From positions 62,001 to 126,000 of the forward strand of contig JAQXDL010000022.1 in the NCBI GenBank assembly GCA_029251375.1: DNA of 64,000 bases, written 5' to 3'. The stretch is from Pseudomonadales bacterium. GTDB lineage: Bacteria > Pseudomonadota > Gammaproteobacteria > Pseudomonadales > Azotimanducaceae. Under the pieces are notes generated by a model. It saw only the letters and a program-made list of their open reading frames with translations. It was not told the origin of the DNA and did no database searches. Positions 1 to 8,754 of the stretch are shown piece after piece (within the stretch, counting starts at the first letter, position 1; each line of letters starts with the position of its first letter). A program made the position numbers and the translations under genes.

Positions 1-176
1 AACCCTTTCTCCTCAAGATCCGCCATGACATTTCGAATGGTGGCAGAACTGACACCCAGGTCACTGCTCTCGGACAATCGTTTTGAGCCCACCGGTTGAC
101 CGTCAACAATGTACTGCTCAACCAACGACTTGAGCAGGATCTGACCTTTAGCACTTAACGGACTTAAGTCGGGCAT
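1..176 (-). CDS. hrcA: Heat-inducible transcription repressor HrcA, N-terminal part
   Basis: The minus strand opens with ATG at 176 and runs off the left edge, so only the first 58 codons are present. The translation has the HrcA winged-helix start: an '[11 protein letters not shown]' helix, the turn '[12 protein letters not shown]', and the recognition-helix signature '[16 protein letters not shown]'. HrcA represses class I heat-shock operons (groESL, dnaKJ) by binding CIRCE elements. I see no CIRCE inverted repeat in the 300 bases upstream. It is divergent from recN. Identity is firm from the signature; completeness of the gene cannot be judged. Confidence 0.93.
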   Translation of the reverse strand, partial: MPDLSPLSAKGQILLKSLVEQYIVDGQPVGSKRLSESSDLGVSSATIRNVMADLEEKG

Positions 177-478
177 AAATGTCTACGACGTAACCAACAA
201 CAGAGAATCCTCAATATACCCAATGGATAAAATAAAAAATAGTCAATCAATTAGTGTGGGAATAGCTCGGACAGTAGGCAGCCAAACAGCACCCATCAGA
301 CTGCACACATCCAACATTGAGTTTTACAGCCTTTCATTAACGTGTTGGCCTCGCTGCTCTCATTACAGTTAGCCGCTCCGATTAGCAGTAGCAGCAACAG
401 CTCGCAATTGTAGTTAGCCATTGCAGTTAAAAGCGTTAGTTTGTTTAATGCACCCCTAGCCATTTGTCCCCGCTGATC
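177..478. other. hrcA-recN divergent intergenic region
   Basis: About 300 bases without a gene between two divergent starts. It is AT-rich near 220-260 and must hold both promoters. I looked for a LexA box (CTGT-N8-ACAG), as recN is an SOS gene in E. coli, and for a CIRCE element, and found neither. A short direct repeat, 'agttagcc', occurs at about 367 and 412. No confident regulatory site is called. Confidence 0.4.
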
Positions 479-2155
479 ATGCTGAGTCTACTAAACGTCA
501 AAAATTTCGCATTGGTCGATCAACTCGAAGTCTCTTTTCTTGACGGCATGACGGTTGTTTCAGGGGAAACCGGCGCGGGCAAGTCGATCATGCTGGATGC
601 GCTCGGGTTAACCTTGGGTGATCGAGCCGAAACCGGCTTTATTGGACCACGCGCAAACAAAGCCGAAGTCATCTCCAGCTTCGACCTGGCCGACAACCCA
701 GAGGCCACACAGTGGTTAAAGGATCGTGAACTCGCACATGAAGATACTGCTTCTGAATGTATCTTACGTCGCGTCATTACCCGCGAAGGTCGATCAAGGG
801 GTTTTATCAACGGCACCCCAAGCACCTTGACCGAAATGAAATCACTCGGCGAATTGCTGGTCGACATACATTCACAGCACGAACACCAATCACTGCTTCG
901 CAAAGATACCCACAGCCAAATGCTCGATGAGTTTGCCGGCGTCGTTGATGTCAACATTGCCGCAAACAAGCTTTTCGTCGAACACCAGAACGCAACAAAA
1001 CAGCTCGCACAGTTGATCGAAAGCAACACAGAACAAACTGCGCGGCTGCAGCTATTGAGCTACCAGGCAGAGGAGTTAGACAAGCTTCAATACGCACCCG
1101 GCGAAATGGACAAGCTCGAAGCCGAACAGAAACGCCTTGCCAATGCCGAACACATCCTTGGCAATACGCAGGATGCACTGGAGATGTTGGAAGGTAATCG
1201 CACCGAGGGCGCAGCAGATCATCTCAGTCGCGCCGTCGTGTTACTTCAACAGCTTGATCTTATTGAGTTAAAACCTATGATCGACATGTTGGAGTCTTCC
1301 AAGATTCAGCTGGAAGAAGCCACCTCTGACCTGCAACGGTTTACCAACGATGTTGAACTGGACCCGGGCAGACTGACGGAAGTAGAAGATCGCTTGAGCC
1401 GCGTCTACGAGATCTGCCGCAAGCACCGTATCAAACCCAACGACATCCCGACACTAACTCAAGACATACACAAAGAGCTCGACACCCTGCAGAACATCGA
1501 CGCCGAGATCGAAAAGGTTGAGCACCAAATTGACGCCATCGCCGCAAACTTCGACAAGCTCGCCAAGAAACTGTCAACCGCGCGCACCAAAGCCGGCAAG
1601 AAACTCACCAAAAGTGTATCGGCACAATTGGCACTGCTTGGTATGACAGGCTCGACCTTCGCCGTTGAACTCATCCCTCACGCCACCAACACGCCGGCGC
1701 GCAATGGCCTAGAGCAAATAGAATTTCTGATTAGCACCAATGCTGGCCAAACGCCTCGATCGTTGAACAAGATCGCCTCTGGCGGCGAGCTGTCAAGAAT
1801 AAGTCTGGCGATACAAGTCGTGACGGCGGACACATCACGGGTACCAACACTAATGTTTGATGAAGTTGACGTCGGTATTGGAGGCGGTATTGCTGAAGTT
1901 GTCGGCCATCTGCTACGCGAACTCGGCACCAAAGCACAAATTGTGTGCGTTACACACCTGCCACAGGTGGCGGCGCAAGGACACCATCATCTACAAGTGA
2001 CAAAATCGAGCGAGAAGAAAACCGCAAAAACAGAAGTAAACAAACTTAGCCATGAGCAGAAAGTCGAAGAGATTGCGCGCATGCTGGGCGGTATAGAGAT
2101 GACAGAGCAGTCCCTCGCCCACGCAAAAGAAATGTACGAGTCGGCACAAGCCTAG
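479..2155 (+). CDS. recN: DNA repair protein RecN
   Basis: SMC-like ATPase of double-strand-break repair, acting in the cytoplasm on DNA ends. From the ATG at 479 the protein is about 558 aa, the usual RecN size. Walker A 'GETGAGKS' lies at residues 29-36. A long central region rich in charged helices follows, consistent with the coiled-coil arms. The C-terminal half of the ATPase has the signature 'SGGELSRISLA', Walker B 'MFDEVDVGIGG' and the switch 'CVTHLPQVAA'. A TTG at 464 is in frame upstream, but family members start as 'MLSLLNVKNFALVDQLEV', so the ATG is preferred. It converges with fur. Order recN-fur-bamE matches pseudomonads and relatives. Confidence 0.96.
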   Translation: MLSLLNVKNFALVDQLEVSFLDGMTVVSGETGAGKSIMLDALGLTLGDRAETGFIGPRANKAEVISSFDLADNPEATQWLKDRELAHEDTASECILRRVITREGRSRGFINGTPSTLTEMKSLGELLVDIHSQHEHQSLLRKDTHSQMLDEFAGVVDVNIAANKLFVEHQNATKQLAQLIESNTEQTARLQLLSYQAEELDKLQYAPGEMDKLEAEQKRLANAEHILGNTQDALEMLEGNRTEGAADHLSRAVVLLQQLDLIELKPMIDMLESSKIQLEEATSDLQRFTNDVELDPGRLTEVEDRLSRVYEICRKHRIKPNDIPTLTQDIHKELDTLQNIDAEIEKVEHQIDAIAANFDKLAKKLSTARTKAGKKLTKSVSAQLALLGMTGSTFAVELIPHATNTPARNGLEQIEFLISTNAGQTPRSLNKIASGGELSRISLAIQVVTADTSRVPTLMFDEVDVGIGGGIAEVVGHLLRELGTKAQIVCVTHLPQVAAQGHHHLQVTKSSEKKTAKTEVNKLSHEQKVEEIARMLGGIEMTEQSLAHAKEMYESAQA

Positions 2156-2212
2156 TTTTTAACAATGCGATTTTGAAGTACGCTAAGCGCGGCAGCACTT
2201 TAGCGCCTACCC

Positions 2213-2626
2213 CTACTTGCAGCTTGGGCAAAGTCCGTACATGTTCAAATCATGATCCGTCAACTCAAAACCGAGCTGTTGCGCCACTAACACTTGCCTT
2301 TGCTCGATTTCTTTATCCTGAAATTCTTCAACACGGCCGCATCGCACACAAACAATGTGATCGTGATGTTCTTCAGCGGAAACCTCGAAGACCGAATGAC
2401 CACCTTCAAAATTATGTCGAACCACTAAACCGGCGTCTTCAAACTGGGTGAGCACACGGTAAACGGTCGCCAAGCCAATCTCTTCTTCATTGATAAGAAG
2501 TTGCTTGTAGACGTCTTCTGCGCTCATATGATGAATGCTGGAACTCTCAAGAATCTCCAGTATTTTCACACGGGGCGCAGTGATCTTTAGACCAGCATCT
2601 TTGATTTCTTGAGACTCAGTAGGCAT
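2213..2626 (-). CDS. fur: Ferric uptake regulator Fur
   Basis: Fe2+-dependent repressor of iron acquisition. With the ATG at 2626 the protein is 137 aa, close to the usual length. The open frame extends upstream to 2743, with in-frame ATGs at 2680 and 2638, but 'AGLKITAPRVKILEIL' lies near the N-terminus in Fur proteins and a purine-rich 'GAAGAG' sits just before 2626. The winged helix includes 'EEIGLATVYRVLTQFEDAGLV'. Metal ligands are visible as HHDH (87-90), Cys93/Cys96 and Cys133/Cys136. It is divergent from bamE, a common arrangement. The start is less certain than the identity. Confidence 0.95.
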   Translation of the reverse strand: MPTESQEIKDAGLKITAPRVKILEILESSSIHHMSAEDVYKQLLINEEEIGLATVYRVLTQFEDAGLVVRHNFEGGHSVFEVSAEEHHDHIVCVRCGRVEEFQDKEIEQRQVLVAQQLGFELTDHDLNMYGLCPSCK

Positions 2627-2833
2627 TGGGCTCTTCATGGAAGTATAGATTGACGTGCTAGTATCTCGATTTTGATTCATAATTGGAAGTTCAACCGATG
2701 ATGGAAAACGGTTAATCGCTAATCGCAATCCAAAAGACGGCATAATAGGAATTTGCTGCTACTGTCAGAACCTAAAAGGGCAGAGCTGCTTCACATAAGA
2801 TCGAAACATGAGATCGATACAAAAGATAAAAAT

Positions 2834-3304
2834 ATGACACCAACACGCTTTGCATCAATACGATCTCGCTTGACCGCTGTGGCGGTTTCGTCATCACGAC
2901 AGCTAAGTCGCGTGCTTGCCTTGTTGGCGATCACCTTGCTTATAACTAGCTGCTCGACCCTGCGCTTTCCCGGCGTACATCGAATTACCATCCAGCAAGG
3001 TAACGTCATCAGCCAATCCATGGTGGACAAACTGAAACCTGGCATGACAAAAAGCCAGGTCAGATATGTCATGGGCAATCCCATTTTGGATGACAACCTC
3101 GACAGGAACCGCTGGGATTATGTTTATAGCATTCAGCTACCGAACACGACCTATATCAAGTCGAAACTACAGGTCTACTTTGTTGATGAGCGCTTAAGTT
3201 ATTTTGAAGGTGACTACGCACCAACCGAGATACATGAAGAGCGGGCCAAGCAAGCCGCAGCGGAGCTTTCAGGGGAAACAGACGCAAAGGCAGAAGAAAC
3301 CTAA
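2834..3304 (+). CDS. bamE: Outer membrane assembly lipoprotein BamE (SmpA/OmlA)
   Basis: Small lipoprotein subunit of the BAM complex that inserts beta-barrel proteins in the outer membrane. The chosen ATG at 2834 gives 156 aa with a rather long n-region, a hydrophobic stretch and the lipobox 'LITSC' (lipidated Cys40). The mature part has the BamE/SmpA core: 'GNVISQSMVDKLKPGMTKSQV', 'VMGNPILDD' and 'RWDYVY'. An upstream in-frame start at 2753 would push the signal peptide too far inside the protein. The tail after about residue 130 is acidic and low-complexity. It is divergent from fur and convergent with ratB. Confidence 0.93.
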   Translation: MTPTRFASIRSRLTAVAVSSSRQLSRVLALLAITLLITSCSTLRFPGVHRITIQQGNVISQSMVDKLKPGMTKSQVRYVMGNPILDDNLDRNRWDYVYSIQLPNTTYIKSKLQVYFVDERLSYFEGDYAPTEIHEERAKQAAAELSGETDAKAEET

Positions 3305-3367
3305 CATAAGAAAGAAGCAGCAGAGCAGGCAGAACAAACGACAACCTAGCAACGTGACCTGGATTAC

Positions 3368-3721
3368 TTAACGCTTTTTTGCCCGTTTCCGCCTGGCTTG
3401 CATAGGGTCTATCTTCAACGGCCTGTAGATCTCAACTCGGTCATTGACTTTCAGCGGCTTGTCGCTTGGCACCAACCTTCCATAAACACCCACTTTTAAT
3501 ACATCAGCTAATGCATCGGCCTCCAGTTCTGGAAAGTCGTTCAACAGACCAGACTTAAGCACCGCGGCCATCGCCGTTGTCCCTTGATCGACCTCAAGCG
3601 CACGACAAACCTGTCGGTCTTGCGATGCGTAAACAACCTCAACAGCGATACAATTCGAGGTTGATTTCAAAGTAACATCATATTGACTATTGGCAAAATT
3701 ATCATCTACGTCATTTACCAT
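3368..3721 (-). CDS. ratB: RnfH/RatB family ubiquitin-like protein (UPF0125)
   Basis: Small beta-grasp protein of the RnfH/UPF0125 family, whose function is poorly known. In E. coli the gene is the partner of the toxin-like ratA. The ATG at 3721 overlaps the end of ratA by 11 nt, indicating translational coupling, and gives 117 aa. Family marks are 'VEVVYASQDRQVCRALEV', 'GTTAMAAVLKSGLL', 'VGVYGRLVPSDKPLKVNDRVEIYRPL' near residues 65-100, and the basic tail 'DPMQARRKRAKKR'. It is the second gene of a ratA-ratB unit and converges with bamE. Confidence 0.92.
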   Translation of the reverse strand: MVNDVDDNFANSQYDVTLKSTSNCIAVEVVYASQDRQVCRALEVDQGTTAMAAVLKSGLLNDFPELEADALADVLKVGVYGRLVPSDKPLKVNDRVEIYRPLKIDPMQARRKRAKKR

Positions 3722-4151
3722 AAATCTTATCCGCCCTTTCACAGAACGCATCAACCATCATATCGGCAGCGGACTCAAACACTTTAGCCAACGTTATGTT
3801 GAACAGGCGACTACTAAAATCGAACTCCAGATGCATGCTAGCGCGACAGCCATCCTCACCCAGGGCTTGAAACTTCCATTCACCCGCTAGCCGAGAAAAT
3901 GGACCTTTAACCAAATCCATTTTAATCAAAGTGGGATGACGCAATTCATTGCGCGTTGTGAAGTCTTGCTGAAGTCCAGACTTCGCTAGAGTTAACCGAG
4001 CGATCATGACGTCACTCGTTTCAGAAAGGACTTCGCTATCTTTGCACCAAGGCAAAAACTCTGGGTAGCGAGGCACATCGTTTACTACAGCGAACATTTG
4101 CTCGGCGCTGTAGGGCACTAACGCACTTCTGTTAACGCGACGCACTGTCAT
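3711..4151 (-). CDS. ratA: RatA/COQ10-type START-domain protein
   Basis: A 146-aa single-domain START/SRPBCC protein. Relatives are E. coli RatA, reported to interfere with ribosome assembly, and the ubiquinone-binding COQ10 proteins. The second role is the likelier ancestral one. Family motifs seen are 'VNRSALVPYSAEQMFAVVNDV', 'YPEFLPWC', 'NELRHPTLIKMDLVKGPF', 'GEWKFQ', 'FDFSSRLFN' and 'FCERADKIYG'. It lies upstream of and overlaps ratB. An NSS transporter gene follows upstream with 14 bases between, in the place where smpB normally lies divergent from ratA. Confidence 0.92.
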   Translation of the reverse strand: MTVRRVNRSALVPYSAEQMFAVVNDVPRYPEFLPWCKDSEVLSETSDVMIARLTLAKSGLQQDFTTRNELRHPTLIKMDLVKGPFSRLAGEWKFQALGEDGCRASMHLEFDFSSRLFNITLAKVFESAADMMVDAFCERADKIYGK

Positions 4152-4165
4152 GTTCTATCTACCGC

Positions 4166-5518
4166 CTAAATAAATGTCGTAATAAAGACTATGCCAACGC
4201 CTATGGGCGCAACAAACCGCACTAACACTTTAAAAACACTTAACTTCAGGCCACTAATCTGGAGTTGCCGCGCTATAACGTCGTGACTTAAGAACCACCC
4301 AGTAAACAGCGCGATCAGCATACCGCCAAGCGGCAACATAATATTGTTAGACACATAATCCATCGAATCAAAGAATGTCATCCCAGGCAATAGGTGAAGT
4401 TCCGAGCCAATATTAGTTGACAACGCAGAGCCCAAACCTAACGCCCACGCAATCGAGCAAACAACAATGGCACCATTGCGTCGCGACGTGTTTAGCTTTT
4501 CAACGAACCATGCCAAGGCAGGCTCAACTAACGAGATAGCAGAAGTGATGGCTGCGAAGCTGACCAACAAAAAGAACATGACGCCAAAAAATGTACCGCC
4601 ACTCATCGAGCCAAAAGCAATAGGAATAGTGACAAACATCAAACCCGGTCCTGCCGAGCTTTCTAAGCCGTTAGCAAACACCAGCGGAAAAATCACCAAC
4701 CCGGACAGCAAAGCCATGCTGGTATCAATTAAAGCAATCAACGTTGCTGAACTTAAAATTGAGGCATCCTTTGGCATGTAGGCGCCATAGGTCATGATCG
4801 CACCCATACCTAAACTCAGGGTGAAAAAGGCTTGACCCATGGCCATCAGCACGCCTGCTCCGGTGAGTTTGTCGAAGTCAAAGGAGAATAGAAAAGACAC
4901 ACCTTCCATAAAGTAGCCTGAGTTCATCGCATAGCCAACCAACACCAACAGCAAAGCAAACAGCGCCGGCATTAAATACTTAACAGTCCTCTCAAGACCC
5001 TCTGTGATACCGCGGGCGACAATAAACATTGTCAGCAGCATAAAGGTTGAGTGCCACAGAACGACTTTAGTCGGGTCACCGGTAAAATCTGCGAACACTT
5101 GACTGGCGGTCGCACCATCGGCGCCAGAAAAGACACCTGATCCCATCTCAAAAACATAGGCCATGGCCCAACCTGCCACCACCGAGTAATAAGACAAAAT
5201 AACAAACCCTGCGATCGCGCCCATCCAGCCGATAAACTGCCATGCACCGTTGGCGCCGGAGGTTTTGCTGAGGGTCTTCATTGTATGAATTGGACTCTGC
5301 CTGCCTTCACGACCCAACAAAATCTCTGAACTTAAGATGGGAATACCGATCAAGAAAATACAGGCAAGGTAAACAATCACGAATGCGCCGCCGCCATTTT
5401 CGCCGGCCACGTATGGAAAGCGCCAAATATTACCAAGTCCAACCGCTGAACCAGATGCGGCAAGTATGAACATTAATCGAGAAGACCACATACCGTGGAC
5501 GGATTCTGGCGCAGACAT
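4166..5518 (-). CDS. NSS-family sodium-dependent transporter
   Basis: Inner-membrane Na+-coupled symporter of the neurotransmitter:sodium symporter family (LeuT fold), probably for an amino acid or related small amine. Protein length is about 450 aa from the ATG at 5518, preceded by 'AAGG'; a TTG lies two codons upstream. The TM1 signature 'SAVGLGNIWRFPYVAGENGGGAF' occurs at about residues 20-45, with the unwound Na+/substrate-binding segment. Further marks are 'GMGAIMTYGAYM' (TM6-7) and 'AAITSAISLVEP' (TM8). The substrate cannot be read from sequence. It is the first gene of a probable NSS-ratA-ratB unit and sits inside an otherwise conserved block. Confidence 0.9.
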   Translation of the reverse strand: MSAPESVHGMWSSRLMFILAASGSAVGLGNIWRFPYVAGENGGGAFVIVYLACIFLIGIPILSSEILLGREGRQSPIHTMKTLSKTSGANGAWQFIGWMGAIAGFVILSYYSVVAGWAMAYVFEMGSGVFSGADGATASQVFADFTGDPTKVVLWHSTFMLLTMFIVARGITEGLERTVKYLMPALFALLLVLVGYAMNSGYFMEGVSFLFSFDFDKLTGAGVLMAMGQAFFTLSLGMGAIMTYGAYMPKDASILSSATLIALIDTSMALLSGLVIFPLVFANGLESSAGPGLMFVTIPIAFGSMSGGTFFGVMFFLLVSFAAITSAISLVEPALAWFVEKLNTSRRNGAIVVCSIAWALGLGSALSTNIGSELHLLPGMTFFDSMDYVSNNIMLPLGGMLIALFTGWFLSHDVIARQLQISGLKLSVFKVLVRFVAPIGVGIVFITTFI

Positions 5519-5723
5519 AGACAACCTTGTTATTTTCGTTAAGCAGTATTGTCAGCGATTACCGACTTCGCCTCAACACGTAATCACTAACTATTAGATC
5601 CTCAGGACCAGCTTATTCATTCCCATCCGTCTCTAGGCAACCTATGCATCCAGCACTCTTGAAGCGATTAGGCACTGTACATTAAAACTCTGGAGCCTAT
5701 AATGCCGCTCCAGCGAGGAGGCT

Positions 5724-6200
5724 ATGGCCAAAAAACCAAAACTCTCACCCGGTACAATTGCCCAAAATAAGCGAGCCCGATTCGAATATCAGTTACATGA
5801 CAAATTCGAAGCAGGTCTCGTATTAACCGGATGGGAAGTCAAAGCATTAAGGGAAGGGAAGTGTCAGATTTCCGATACCTATGTCTTACTACAAAACGGT
5901 GAGGCGTATTTGGTCGGCTGTAATATCTCGCCCTTAAAAACTATCTCGACCCACGTTGTTGCAGAACCGCAGCGCGCACGGAAATTACTGCTGCATCGCA
6001 GTGAACTGGCTAGATTGATTGGCGCGACTCAAGCCAAGGGTCAGACTTGTGTACCCACCGCCATGTATTGGAAAGGTAACCGAGTAAAGCTGGAAATCGC
6101 CCTAGGTACAGGTAAAAAACTACACGACAAGCGCGCAACTATCAAAGAAAGAGACTGGAATCGCGACAAATCGAGAGTGATGAAAGCCAACCAAGATTAA
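5724..6200 (+). CDS. smpB: SsrA-binding protein SmpB
   Basis: Small OB-fold protein that binds tmRNA and carries it to stalled ribosomes. It has 158 aa, the typical length. A strong Shine-Dalgarno 'GAGGAGG' precedes the ATG. Family marks are '[23 protein letters not shown]', '[19 protein letters not shown]', '[13 protein letters not shown]' and the basic C-terminal tail '[22 protein letters not shown]', which enters the mRNA channel. The partner RNA gene ssrA lies 614 bases downstream on the same strand, with only a small opposite-strand lipoprotein gene between. Confidence 0.97.
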   Translation: MAKKPKLSPGTIAQNKRARFEYQLHDKFEAGLVLTGWEVKALREGKCQISDTYVLLQNGEAYLVGCNISPLKTISTHVVAEPQRARKLLLHRSELARLIGATQAKGQTCVPTAMYWKGNRVKLEIALGTGKKLHDKRATIKERDWNRDKSRVMKANQD

Positions 6201-6354
6201 TATCTTGTGCCGCTAGCGCGGACTTGGCTTAAAAAACAGATGAATTCACCTCACTGACAATGCGCCTTACCATCATCACCGAGGCATTCGTTTTTATTTC
6301 TTATTTTCCAGCGCGTAACTCTTAACAAAAGCTCTTAACGAACGTTCTCAACAA

Positions 6355-6576
6355 CTAGTTCTGCGCTTCTTCCAATGTTTTCTTCTTCTGCTCAGCATCT
6401 TTGTCGAGCATACCCTGCAGACTCTCAGCATCACGAATAAGCTGTTGTTCTTTAGCTAAGGGATTATCGGCTTTCGGTTTCATCTCTGATGTTTCCTCAG
6501 ACGAACCACCACAACCGACAAGTAGTAGTGTTGCGGCGACAAGACCTGCTGCTAATTTAGCTGACCTAAATGACAT
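6355..6576 (-). CDS. Small hypothetical lipoprotein
   Basis: A 73-aa protein of unknown function. An 'AAGGA' ribosome-binding site supports the ATG at 6576; a TTG one codon upstream is less likely. The N-terminus is a clear lipoprotein signal, 'MSFRSAKLAAGLVAATLLLVGC', with the lipobox LVGC and Cys22 as first mature residue, followed by GGSS. The mature part is about 50 residues, highly charged and probably helical (KEQQLIRDAESLQGMLDKDAEQKKKTLEEA). No enzyme motif is visible. The following Gly-Gly-Ser suggests outer-membrane sorting, as no Asp is at +2. Confidence 0.7.
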   Translation of the reverse strand: MSFRSAKLAAGLVAATLLLVGCGGSSEETSEMKPKADNPLAKEQQLIRDAESLQGMLDKDAEQKKKTLEEAQN

Positions 6577-6753
6577 CAATTTTCCTTTTTATTAAATCGA
6601 GCAATCTCGACTGAGTGTTAGGCACCACTTTATCTGAAAATAACCCGGGACCACCACGTTATTCGCCTTTAACGACCAAAGCGCACCATCAAGCCGACCG
6701 ATATCACAACCATGTTCGCTGCAAACCTTATCTCGATAGGGTTTCAAACAAGC

Positions 6754-6781
6754 TTGGATTCCTAGTCTAAAAGCGTACAAT
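6754..6781 (+). promoter_or_regulatory. Candidate sigma70 promoter of ssrA
   Basis: A -35-like TTGGAT (6754-6759) and a -10-like TACAAT (6776-6781) are separated by 16 bases. The predicted start near 6788 lies about 27 bases before the mature tmRNA 5' end, consistent with a precursor trimmed by RNase P. It is a consensus match only. Confidence 0.5.
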
Positions 6782-6814
6782 GGCCGCCCGCTGCTGTTAA
6801 ACTAGCGGTCAACT

Positions 6815-7197
6815 GGGGGCGACATGGATTCGACGCCGGTTACGAAACCTGAAGTGCATGTCGAGAGGGTAGTAACTCTCGTAAAACAATTACTGTAACT
6901 TTTATAGTTGCCAATGACGAGAACTACGCACTAGCTGCTTAAAACCTCTCTTTTTTAGAGACTATTAAGTCTTAGCTTGACCCGGGGCGAATATGCCCAT
7001 GTATTCAATCCGGGTGCACGACTCATGGGATCGCTGTCTAGCCCCGCTTGTGGCAAAAGCAGTTAAACTTAAAGCAGGCTCGCCTTTTATTCCCTGTTCG
7101 CCGGGACAATGAAAGGTTAAATAATAGACGAACTAAGCATGTAGACCTGAAGGCAGAGGACTGACGGACGCGGGTTCAATTCCCGCCGCCTCCACCA
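6815..7197 (+). ncRNA. ssrA: tmRNA (SsrA), one-piece
   Basis: Transfer-messenger RNA of 383 nt that rescues stalled ribosomes with SmpB. The 5' end GGGGGCG pairs with CGCCTCC next to the encoded 3' ACCA, forming the tRNA-like acceptor stem with one G-U pair. The T-arm 'GGGTTCAATTCCC' is visible at the 3' end. The tag frame begins with GCC at 6910 and ends at TAA 6940-6942, encoding ANDENYALAA, identical to the E. coli tag. The conserved 5' block 'GACATGGATTCGACGCCGG' is present. It is a single-molecule form with no permuted break. The 3' end is a known integration target, but no integrase follows. Confidence 0.98.
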
Positions 7198-7202
7198 ATT
7201 TG

Positions 7203-7231
7203 TTTGCACTTTGGCAAAGCCAAAGTGCAAA
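7203..7231 (+). terminator. Strong hairpin after tmRNA
   Basis: A perfect 13-bp inverted repeat, TTTGCACTTTGGC / GCCAAAGTGCAAA, with a 3-nt AAA loop begins 6 bases after the tmRNA CCA. No T-run follows on the plus strand, so it may act as a processing or 3'-end protecting hairpin as well as a terminator. Confidence 0.6.
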
Positions 7232-7235
7232 TCAA

Positions 7236-7277
7236 AGGGCGTAGGGTTCTTCCACGCAGTGGGAGTGCCGTAGCCCT
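7236..7277. terminator. Second stem-loop between ssrA and the P450 gene
   Basis: The outer arms AGGGC (7236-7240) and GCCCT (7273-7277) enclose an inner perfect stem, CTTCCAC-GCA-GTGGGAG (7249-7265, one G-T pair). The plus-strand sequence continues with a pyrimidine-rich 'TCTCATTTC'. It probably terminates ssrA read-through, facing the end of the opposite-strand P450 gene. Confidence 0.45.
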
Positions 7278-7401
7278 TCTCATTTCAATTCCAAGAAAAC
7301 TTCAACCGGGAAAATCTAAATCTACATGCCGGACGAACGCGGCAGCAGTTTAGCTATTAATCTTGTCCATGAAGTAAACCGCCCGCGTAAGCTTTTTTTG
7401 A

Positions 7402-8754
7402 TCAATCCCGCAAGGTCACGGGCAGCTCGGTAATGCCGTGTACAAAGCTTGAGTGCAGCAGTTTCGGGTCACCGGTCACTTCCACTTTTGAGAAACGCGC
7501 CTGGATTTCTTCCCACATTACGCGCAACTGCATCTCTGCTAGACGGTTACCTACGCAGCGATGTACCCCATAACCAAAGGCAGTATGCGTGCGGGGGTGG
7601 GTCCGGTCGATGATGAACTGATCCGCGTCTTTTATATAATCTTCATCGCGGTTGCCCGAGATATACCACATAGCCAGTCTGTCACCCTTCTTGATCTGCT
7701 TGCCACCCAGGGTAGTGTCTTCCAATGCTGTACGCGCCATATGGGCCAAAGGCGTTTGCCAGCGGATGATTTCAGATACCATTTTAGGAATCAGGCTGGG
7801 GTTTTGCAGCAGCTTTTCATACTCACGCGGATTCTGATTTAGCGCCAACACACCGCCTGAAATAGAATTACGGGTCGTGTCGTTACCACCAACAATCAAC
7901 AGAATAATATTTCCAAGTAATTCTTGAGGCGACATGTTGTTAGTAGAGGGGTCATGGGCCAGCATCGAGATTAGATCAAACTTGGGCGGCTCTTTTTTAC
8001 GTTGCTCATAGAGTTCGGTGAAATAGGCCAGACATTCAAACAGCACCTTAAAACCTTCTTCTGGCGTGTCGAACAGTTCTGGGTCACCCAGCGACTGGAC
8101 CGTGTCTGACCAGTAGACCAGCTTCAGACGATCTTCTTGTGGAACATCAAACAATGTCGCCAGCATCTGCCCGGTGAGTTCTACCGACACATGTTTTACC
8201 CAGTTGAATTCTTCATTGCGAGGCAGACCATCAAGAATCACGCCGATGCGTTCGCGAATCAGAGGCTCCAGGTCAGCAAGGTTGCGTGGCACAAACATGG
8301 GCGTAACCACTTTGCGCTGGGCATCATGCTTGGGCGGATCCATGGCAATAAACATGGGTAACGCAAAATCGTCATCGTCTTCCCGGACTGTGCCGCCCAG
8401 TGTAATACCGCCCAAGCGAGCTTGTGACGAGAAAACATCATGTCTCTTGTCTACTTCCATAATGTCTTCGTACCTGGTGACAGACCAATAAGGCCCGACG
8501 GTGCTTTCTTTGTGGAAATGCACAGGGTCTTCTTTACGCAGCCGGGCAAAGTGCTCCCACATGGTGTCGCTGGAAAACAACGCAGGGTTTGAAGGGTCAA
8601 GGGCGTCGAGTGGAATCTTGTTGACGTCAAAGTGCGGGTCAATGGCGAAAGCTGCGGCCATCTCGCTGTTTGGGATGTCGATTTCGCCATTTCTCTGGCG
8701 GGCCATTAGGGCCTCACGTATATCATTATTCTGCTCGAGATACTGTGCGCTCAT
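7402..8754 (-). CDS. Cytochrome P450, CYP153 family (alkane/fatty-acid terminal hydroxylase)
   Basis: Soluble bacterial class I P450 of 450 aa. CYP153 enzymes hydroxylate the terminal carbon of medium-chain alkanes and fatty acids using ferredoxin and ferredoxin reductase. The sequence shows 'GPYWSVTRYEDIM', 'SGGITLGG'-like 'LGGITLGG', 'MFIAMDPPKHDAQR' (C-helix), I-helix 'LLIVGGNDTTRNS', the ExxR helix 'EIIRWQTPLAHM', 'MWYISGNRDE' and heme loop 'FGYGVHRCVGNRLAEMQ' with Cys400 as thiolate ligand. 'GGNDTTRNS' and 'RWQTPLAHM' are characteristic of CYP153. A GGAG precedes the ATG. No redox partner, alkane regulator or alcohol dehydrogenase lies beside it, so partners must be encoded elsewhere. 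Confidence 0.9.
   Translation of the reverse strand: MSAQYLEQNNDIREALMARQRNGEIDIPNSEMAAAFAIDPHFDVNKIPLDALDPSNPALFSSDTMWEHFARLRKEDPVHFHKESTVGPYWSVTRYEDIMEVDKRHDVFSSQARLGGITLGGTVREDDDDFALPMFIAMDPPKHDAQRKVVTPMFVPRNLADLEPLIRERIGVILDGLPRNEEFNWVKHVSVELTGQMLATLFDVPQEDRLKLVYWSDTVQSLGDPELFDTPEEGFKVLFECLAYFTELYEQRKKEPPKFDLISMLAHDPSTNNMSPQELLGNIILLIVGGNDTTRNSISGGVLALNQNPREYEKLLQNPSLIPKMVSEIIRWQTPLAHMARTALEDTTLGGKQIKKGDRLAMWYISGNRDEDYIKDADQFIIDRTHPRTHTAFGYGVHRCVGNRLAEMQLRVMWEEIQARFSKVEVTGDPKLLHSSFVHGITELPVTLRD

Noticed and set aside
6815-8754. Genomic island integrated at the tmRNA 3' end
   Set aside because: No integrase gene and no duplicated tmRNA 3' end were found downstream.
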